From positions 81,196,997 to 81,260,996 of the forward strand of contig OW799234.1 of the NCBI GenBank assembly GCA_941918925.1: a stretch of DNA of 64,000 nucleotides. Direction: 5' to 3'. This document shows positions 57,261-64,000 of the stretch, piece by piece (the stretch's first letter is position 1; every line of letters begins with the position of its first letter). The notes below the pieces were generated by a model. That model had not been told where the DNA came from. It did not search any database and saw only the letters and a list, made by a program, of their open reading frames with translations. Made by a program: the position numbers and the translations under genes. This DNA is from Phyto melanocephala (taxonomy: Eukaryota > Arthropoda > Insecta > Diptera > Rhinophoridae).

Positions 57261-58986
57261 TTCCAAATCAGGTGAAAAATTTGTGAACACATTGTGTTCA
57301 CTTATAAAAAGAGCTATAAATATAAAGCCTATTATAACAAATGATTTGCTTCTTTACATTATACTCCATTATACAACATGAGTATTTTGTGTGAAATTCT
57401 GATTTTTTGTTTCTTATTAGTGGCAGCCCTAAAATGTTGTTGAATTTTGTGAAATTTTTTAATAATTTTAGACCGTACTTCCCTTTCGTTGCTTGTTTTG
57501 TTACAAAAAATAAAATCTGATATATTTTTTAAAGACAAAAAGATAAAAAAAAAAGTTTTAGATATTGTTGCAAGAGAGAGTAAAACGTCTATAAAGATTT
57601 TTTGATCTCACTCATTGTCAAAGAAACTGCAGTTGATTAAATCTAATAACACAATACTAATAAAATGCTTCATGCTAACAACTGAAATTAAAGCTCGCAA
57701 AATATCAAAAAGGCTTTTGATACTAGAGAAGATTTTAAAATTTTTCTTTAGTAAGGAAAGTCTAATTTTGTAATTTAAAGCGTGTTATAGAAAGTATTGT
57801 AATGATCCCTTTAAATCGCCTAACAAAAATAATTTATATTTAAAAGTACACGGTGCTTTGTTTTGGTATAGTTTATTCTCCATGTTTTTTTTTTTTTTTT
57901 TTGTTCTTCTATAGATGGATCTAAGTTCATTATAATATTTTTAACAATTTCAAATAGAGTACGATGTATTACTGATAGATGTTCTTTGAAATTTTTAAAA
58001 CAATGTGTTGTCTCGCGAACTCCAATAATATTTAGATTTTCTTTTTAGCTGACACGGTTTTCTATCTAGTACGTACATATCTCTCGAGAATTCGCGTTAT
58101 AGAACCCATGTATGATTTTATATTAAATTTCAAATAACAACTATCGTATAGCTGTTGACAATGCAGAGCACAACAAAAACAGTATTACAATTTATCCCAC
58201 CGTGCTTTGGAACGTAAAAATAACAAACAATTGATTTCTTGCCAAACAAAACAGCCTGTGCCGTTTTTTATTTGTCTTCGAATTTTAAGGACAGAAATAT
58301 AATTTTGTTGCAGACTGGTTTTATTCGCTCAAACTGAAACGTATATGACTGTAAAAAGTATGGAATATTCTTCTTTAAACACTGGTGCCATATTGCTACT
58401 GAATAAAGCATTGTGATTTGCAGTGAAAGAAAAATTTTAATTTTTTTATGATGATTTTTGTTTATGTATGAGATAGTTTAGTTTATTTTAATAAACATTA
58501 TTACAATCTCCAAAGCAGTTCTAATACTGTTAATACTGTCCTGTATACTGTAGTTTATAATTAGGTTTAAATTCTCCTATTCCTTTCTCGCACTGCAATA
58601 TTTTTAAACGCATCTGTTTGATCAGTATTTAAACAGCCAAAATATTTAATTTGACTGAGGTAAGATTTTAGCAGCAGAAACCTTTTAAACAAATATTTAG
58701 AATATTTGTATGTATGTTGCTATATGAAGGATAGAATTTTAAATACCGTTAAATAGCTGATTAAGGTTGGCTAAAAATATGGGTCAACTTTATGTGTTAC
58801 ATTTATTGGCAAAGAATTTTAGAGCGTTCTTTTCTCATCCAAATTTGTTAAAACGATTAATAGTAATTCCAAAATGTTTAAAAAGATTATTTTTATAAAA
58901 AGAAGCAATTTTTATAACAATAAAAAGAGAGGAGTTACAAGATACTGCTTGGCTACGCCCATTTTTTTTGTGTTTGTGGATTATAA
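57261..58986. other. Non-coding stretch, no gene seen
   Basis: AT-rich with a T run at about 57886-57902. No element ends were recognised. Confidence 0.5.
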
Positions 58987-59157
58987 CATAACAAAAATCA
59001 ACAATGCCGAATCAGATAACACCATTCACCGGCATGGATGTATTATATCGTAGAAAAGCTTAGATTTCGGATTCTAAAGGGTGGTTAAATGTTAAGGACC
59101 GATTTTGATTTGGAATAAAACGCAAATTATTTAAAAAATTATTGTCAAATCTTTTTA

Positions 59158-61322
59158 TTTTTATACCCGCCACCAAAAAAATGGTGGGGGTATATTCATT
59201 TTGTCATTCCGTTTGTAACACATCGAAATATCCATTTTAGACCACATAAAGTATATATATTCTGAATCAGGGTTTGATTTGATGACGATCTAGCTATGTC
59301 CGTCCGTCTGTCCGTCTGTCTGTCCGTCTGTCCGTCTGTTGAAAGCACGATAGAGGTCGCACCGAAAAAGCTAGGGGGCTCAAATTTTGCCAGAATCTTT
59401 CTTATAGACAAGGTTTGTTTGGTATTGAAAATGGGCTATATCGGAATATTAGGAACAGAGTTATAGCTAGGAAAGCAAGAGTAGGTGTCCTTCGCACATC
59501 GAATAAAATAGAATTGTGTCCAGACGCATTAACGTAGAGTTATGAAACTTCGAATATATATTTATCGAGTCAAAAGAATATTTTTCCCTGAAAATCGCTT
59601 AAATCTATGAATTAGGAAAAGAGTTATCGATCAAAATGTACGAAAATTTATACCGCACAGTGTATTTTTCGGTATATTTAAAAACAAAAACGTCATAAAA
59701 GCAACAAAATTGAATGTACGACTCTGAAATTTTGCACACTTTGCTTTTTGGTGAGGCGCTTTTTTGTGACGGAAAATCAATGTGCCACGCCCACTTTTAC
59801 GCCCACCTCCCATATAACGTTTTACCAAAAATTCATATAATTTCTCTATAAATAAACATTTTGGTATAATAAAGGGCTATATTGAAACACCTAAGTTGTA
59901 CTCATTCGCAAAAATAACTTTGACACGCCTACTATAACGCCCACTTTTCACGTTATTTACCGTTAATGAAATATAAAAGCTCATAAAACCGCCAAAATCA
60001 GAGGTATGATGATAAAATTTGCTACCTACATCCCTCTAGGCAATATCATTACTGTGCCAGAAAATTAAGGTGCCACGCCCACTTTTACGCCCACCTCCCA
60101 TATAACGTTTTAACTAAAATTCATATAATTTTTCCACTAATAAAGATTTTGGAATAATAAAGGGCTATATTGAAACACCTAAGTTAAACTCATTCGCAAA
60201 AATAACTTTGACACGCCTACTATAACGCCCACTTTTCACGTTATCTACCGTTAATGAAATTTAAAAGCTCATAAAACCACCAAAATTAGATGTATGATGA
60301 TTAAATTTGCTACGTATATCCCCCTAGGCAATGTCATTACTGTGTACACGCTCACTTTAACGCCTACCTCCTATATAACGGTTTATCTTAAATTTATGTA
60401 ATTTCTCTATTGACAAAGTTTTTGGGAAAATAAAGGACTATATTGACATATCTAAGTTGTATTTATTAGCACAAACTTTATTGACACGCCTACTTTAACG
60501 CCCACTTTCATTGAAAGTCTACATTTACAAAAGCATTTTAGTAGCATATCGAAGTTATAAAGGGTGGTTAAATTTTAAGGACCGATGTTGAATTTAAATA
60601 AAACACAAATTATTTAGGATATTATTATTACTTCTTTTTATAATAATAATATTTGTACGGTTCAATTATGTATTTTACAAAATATCGGCCAAATGGCCCT
60701 CCCATCCTTGGCGCCACTCCTCTATCTGATGGTCCAAATTTTCAATGATAATGTTGATGCTCAATTGTTGGGCATGATGATGAGTCGAGGTTGACTGCTC
60801 TTTTGCCACACTATTGCAAAAACCAGCAGTGGTTCCCATTCAACACACTAAGGAGGCATTCACAGATTTTCTAACATTTTATACAGTCCTGTTTTGCAGA
60901 AATTTTAATATTTTTTTACAATTCTCCCGATTGTGGACGAATTTGAACGATTATGTTGATCAAAAGAATTACGAAGTGCACAAAATGCATTTTGATTTGA
61001 ACACCCATTTTGATAAAAAACCTGAATAACTTTAAAGAGCTGCTCACTTGCGTATCTTTCTACGGATCAAATTGAGTAAGTTTGAGATTGAGAAAAGTCA
61101 AGTGAAATGCAGAAAACAAATCTAAAGACTAGGCGTAGTTCACCTTCAACATCGGCCCTTAAAATTTAACCACCGTCTACAAAGAAAGTGATACATATTT
61201 TATTATAAAGAGACTATTCCATAGCGATTAACAAAATAATAAATATTGTGCTTTAAATGTACACAAAATTGGTGGTGGGTATAAAAGATTCGGCACAGCC
61301 GAATATAGTGCTCTTACTTGTT
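59158..61322 (+). mobile_element. DINE-like element, family B, well preserved
   Basis: The 5' hairpin is TATACCCGCCACC/GGTGGGGGTATA around an A run. CCGTCCGTCTGTCCGTCTGTC is repeated with extension (59299-59338). There are two long modules (about 59880-60170 and 60185-60330) sharing AAAATAACTTTGACACGCC and CACGTTATnTACCGTTAATG. The 3' end is GGTGGTGGGTATAAAAG, the perfect hairpin TTCGGCACAGCCGAA (61289-61303) and TATAGTGCTCTTACTTGTT. It contains the MITE at 60560-61177. Confidence 0.8.
60560..61177 (+). mobile_element. Inner mariner-derived MITE, intact copy
   Basis: The tips are AAGGGTGGTTAAATTTTAAG and CTTAAAATTTAACCACCGTC, with TA on both sides (60558-60559 and 61178-61179). On the minus strand 60660-60780 reads QQLSINIIIENLDHQIEEW and then RQGWEGHLADIL followed by a stop. 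This resembles the C-terminus of a mariner-type transposase and suggests the MITE derives from such an element by deletion. The 71-codon plus-strand frame (60814-61029) is incidental. Confidence 0.7.
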
Positions 61323-62322
61323 ATAATATTGGTATCGTTCAATTATATATGGAACAAAATATCGGCCAAATGGCCGCCGCGACCTCGGCGGCACACCTTC
61401 GTCCGATTGTACAAATTTTCTGTTGATGTTCAAATGTTGGGCACGATGATGGGTCCAGGTTGACTGCTCTTTTGTCACACTATTGCGAAAAACAGCAATG
61501 TTTTCTATTCAACGAACTAAGAAGGCATTCACAGATATTTTCACATTTCATATAAACCAGTTTTGCTGAAATTTAAATATTTTTCACAATTCTTGACAAC
61601 TTGACGTTTAAATGTGGTTCACAATCAACATCGGCCCTTTAAATTTAATCACCCTTTATATATCGTGCCAGTTTCATTTATTACATCCCACGCCATCTTT
61701 AATTTTAATTTTGAATCTTTTTTTAGACTGTATTCTACTATCCAATCCCTTTCATTTGAAACCTATATTGAATGGCTAAAGAAAAAAATTATAAGCCATT
61801 TTGTTTCGAACTCCATCTTGAATTTGACAATTTAGTGTCCTAGTGTTCCAAAATTTTTTTACAAGCTTTAAGTAAGCACAAGTATTACAAAAAATTTACC
61901 ATATGATTTTTGGCTATAACTTTGCTGATTAGTTATCAATGTATCAAAATCTTTTTATGACTAGCTCCAGGTAAAATATTTATTATTGTGTTAATTTGTA
62001 AATTGTGTTAAATTATTGTGGAAAAGAGAGATTGTTTTCTATTTGCTTATATTTCGGAAATTTATGGGTCAATTAAGCTAGATTTCAATAGTGGCTTAAC
62101 TCCAAATATTTCCAAAGGACTGGTACTATATACAGATCTGAGCATCATGTGGCCGCTTCTCAAAGTTGATTTCAACAGACAGGTGAACTTTGCTCAGTCG
62201 ACTTCCCTATTCATAAGCTTTCAAAAAATATATACTTTATGGGATCGGATACAAATATTGTAGGAAATTACCAGCAGAATGACAAAGTTATTTTAGCCGT
62301 TACAGAACAGATGAAGGGTATA

Positions 62323-63862
62323 ATTATATAAAAAAAATTGCATTAACGCAAAATGTATGAAATTAAAATATTAAGTCACCTCTTCTATTAATAACGAAAC
62401 AAAATTATAAATAGCCACGTTTTTCATAAGATTTTTCTTTTTTTAACAATTCAATGAAATATTTATTTGTTCTAATTTAAATTTGTAATAAAGTTTAATT
62501 TTGTATTAAATCAAGCACTAACATTTAAACTTATATTAGCGCAAAATAAAATTTTCTAACTGGCAGTTAAAGTAGTGGTTAAACTCTACTTGAACTTGGT
62601 GGGGGATATAACACTTAAATCTCATAAATTTACTTACTCAAGAAAAAAAACTTTATCTATTTATGAAAGTACGTATATTTAACAACATCAGCTTAAGGAC
62701 ACACCACTTATACACATTGTCAGTATTATTTCGATATCAAGATAACGAACGGGTTTTAGAAAAATAAATTATTATAGTTTGGTTTGTCCATTGTCAATAG
62801 CGTTCCCTTTGAAAATTCTTTAATGACATTTTTCTTATTTTCAAGTTTGCTTTCCTTTTTTAGGTTTTCCATGATTTTTGTTTTTCTTTTATCAACAAAC
62901 TTCTTCTTGTATTTATAAACTTCAATATGAAGTTGGACACTCACAGATTTTTCTTTTCATTTTAAATATTTTTTTTTTTTGACTTGTGGTAGAAATAGTT
63001 TTTGATTTTGTTGTTAACAGCGAATTTTATGAACAGTTAAAATAACAACAATTTAAATATATTTTCATATTAAGCCTTAAACTCATGAAAAAAATTAAAT
63101 GTATTTGAAATATATTTTATGAAAATTTTGTATAAAAAATTTAAAATAAAATACATTCAATACATCAAACTCATTTCAAGTTTTTTGAATATGTGGGTAA
63201 ATATCTAAATTCGAAATTATTTACTTAATCCATGTGTCAAAACTGTTGCCTTTTATATTGTACCTCTAACCTAAACATTAAGTAGCATTTTACTAACTAA
63301 TTCGCACAATAATATATTTATTTCTTAAATGCATCTGATAAATTCACAAGAAGTACTACCATGTCGTATTGTCACAGTATTATAATTTCCAAAATTTAAA
63401 AATGATTAATGAGTATTTTATTGTTTATAGTAAAATTATTAACCCATTAAAAAAATTTAAAAAATTAGAACACATCTTGAATGTGAATTCAAAAAAAAAT
63501 ATTTTTTTTTTATTTCAAGGCAAATTAGTAAAATAGAAATTGTATTTTCAATACCCATTAACGCTTCATTTCAATCAGTACATTTTACTAAGTAAATAGA
63601 ACTAATTTTTTAAAAGACCAGTATGAAGATATGATTAAAGGATGACACAAGAAACATGTATGAATGTGTAAAAAATAACTTGAAATACACTTCAGGACAC
63701 TACCCTTTGTCAGAACGGAGCTGAGAAGATATATATACTATAGCATACAAACTTTCATAAATGTATATAAAATACAGGGATGTCCTTATTGTTAGTGGAG
63801 ACTTTTCACCGGCAATTGAAACAAAAGAAATGTTTTGGTTAAGAAATTTTTTATATTTGATA
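62323..63862. other. Non-coding stretch, no gene seen
   Basis: AT-rich. A Lys-rich 62-codon minus-strand frame (62756-62944) is unsupported. Confidence 0.5.
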
Positions 63863-64000
63863 CTAGCCAAGCCCGGCGCGCGAGTTACATATACAAATCC
63901 CTCTATACACACATATATACGAAATGACCCTATAGATGATTTTTTAAATAAAATACAAAACATAAATAAGTAATGAAAAGTAATGTAAAACTCATTTCCT
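63863..64000 (-). mobile_element. Helitron H1 3' end, running out of the window
   Basis: The left limit ACTAGCCAAGCCCGGCGCGCG is the reversed CTAG|T end of the H1 family (compare 18490 and 51033). The sequence to its right diverges from the other copies after about 25 bp, so only the 3' tip is certain. Confidence 0.55.

Larger units (their letters stand above)
59077..61656 (+). mobile_element. Outer mariner-derived MITE, split by a DINE
   Basis: The left tip AAGGGTGGTTAAATGTTAAGG (after TA 59075-59076) and the right tip AAATTTAATCACCCTT (before TA 61657-61658) belong together. The left 81 bp and right 334 bp (61323-61656) follow the intact copy at 60560-61177 when the DINE between them is removed. 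The right part contains ATCGGCCAAATGGCCGCCG and GACTGCTCTTTTGTCACAC. Confidence 0.65.
58987..62322 (-). mobile_element. DINE-like element, family C, host of three nested elements
   Basis: The left edge holds a degraded 3' end (GCCGAATCAGATAACACC). After the nested block it resumes at 61657 with CCCACGCCATCTTTAATTTT and CTGTATTCTACTATCCAATC, the family-C unit. It then runs through AGATCTGAG, CTTCCCTATTCATAAGCTTT and ATATACTTTATGGGATCGG to a 5' end at GATGAAGGGTATAA (62309-62322). Removing 59077-61656 and one TA joins the halves in the order seen in the copy at 53806-54755. Confidence 0.6.

Noticed and set aside
59299..59338. Direct repeats of GTCTGTCC that superficially resemble a CRISPR or satellite
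   Set aside because: This is the standard short tandem motif of INE-1/DINE-type fly repeats. There are no spacers and no cas genes.
60814..61029. 71-codon plus-strand frame in the inner MITE
   Set aside because: The mariner-like similarity is on the other strand. Parallel positions in the other MITE copies are not open.
1..64000. A new host system (defence, operon-like gene set, toxin cluster) hidden in the window
   Set aside because: Both strands were read for coding similarity. All recognisable protein motifs belong to transposons, and no host gene set is present to support such a claim.

Overview
This window reads as non-coding, strongly AT-rich animal DNA from a fly, probably a calyptrate such as a blowfly or housefly relative. 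The inference rests on the INE-1/DINE-type repeats (hairpin ends, runs of CTGTCCGTCTGTCC, the phrase CCCCATAAAGTATATATA), GGGCGTGG-box Helitrons, TATG microsatellites, and a roughly 60-nt intron in a transposon gene. The species is not determined. No complete host protein gene, rRNA or functional tRNA could be supported. The window is either intergenic or inside a very long intron.

What it holds is a layered deposit of mobile elements, many of which can be delimited to the base from target-site duplications (TSDs). Region by region: 1.7-3.1 kb has a TA-flanked MITE split by a DINE. 3.1-7.2 kb has a DINE split by a 3.2-kb DNA transposon with ~650-bp inverted repeats and an almost intact two-exon transposase (CACTA/Chapaev-like). 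9.2-11.6 kb has a DINE and a TTAA-flanked piggyBac relic. 12.3-19.6 kb has three Helitrons with A|TC...CTAG|T ends and a tRNA-derived SINE with a 7-bp TSD. 22-24.8 kb has two different antisense LINE fragments (reverse transcriptase; RNase H). 27.9 kb has a solo LTR. 29-32.4 kb has MITEs. 35.6-37 kb has a Helitron whose first bases are split by a Tigger/pogo element. 37.4-46.6 kb has mariner and DINE pieces. 47.7-49.1 kb has a mariner with a MITE in its leader and a duplicated tail. 51-54.8 kb has two DINEs. 55.8-57.3 kb has an RTE-like reverse transcriptase split by a TTA-flanked MITE, then a Tc1-like tail. 59.0-62.3 kb has four elements nested inside one another.

The elements do not form a pathway, but their nesting gives a relative chronology, and several interrupted hosts can be read as joined empty sites. 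The most useful item is the Chapaev-like element, which appears recent: its inverted repeats are nearly identical, its splice sites are intact and a single one-base insertion breaks the gene. The second is a structural rule shared by the DINE families. A common 3' cap (hairpin plus an ACTTGTT tail) is combined with a 5' hairpin that is specific to each family and is echoed just inside the 3' end.

All family names come from motifs read by eye. No database search was possible. Boundaries without a TSD are approximate.
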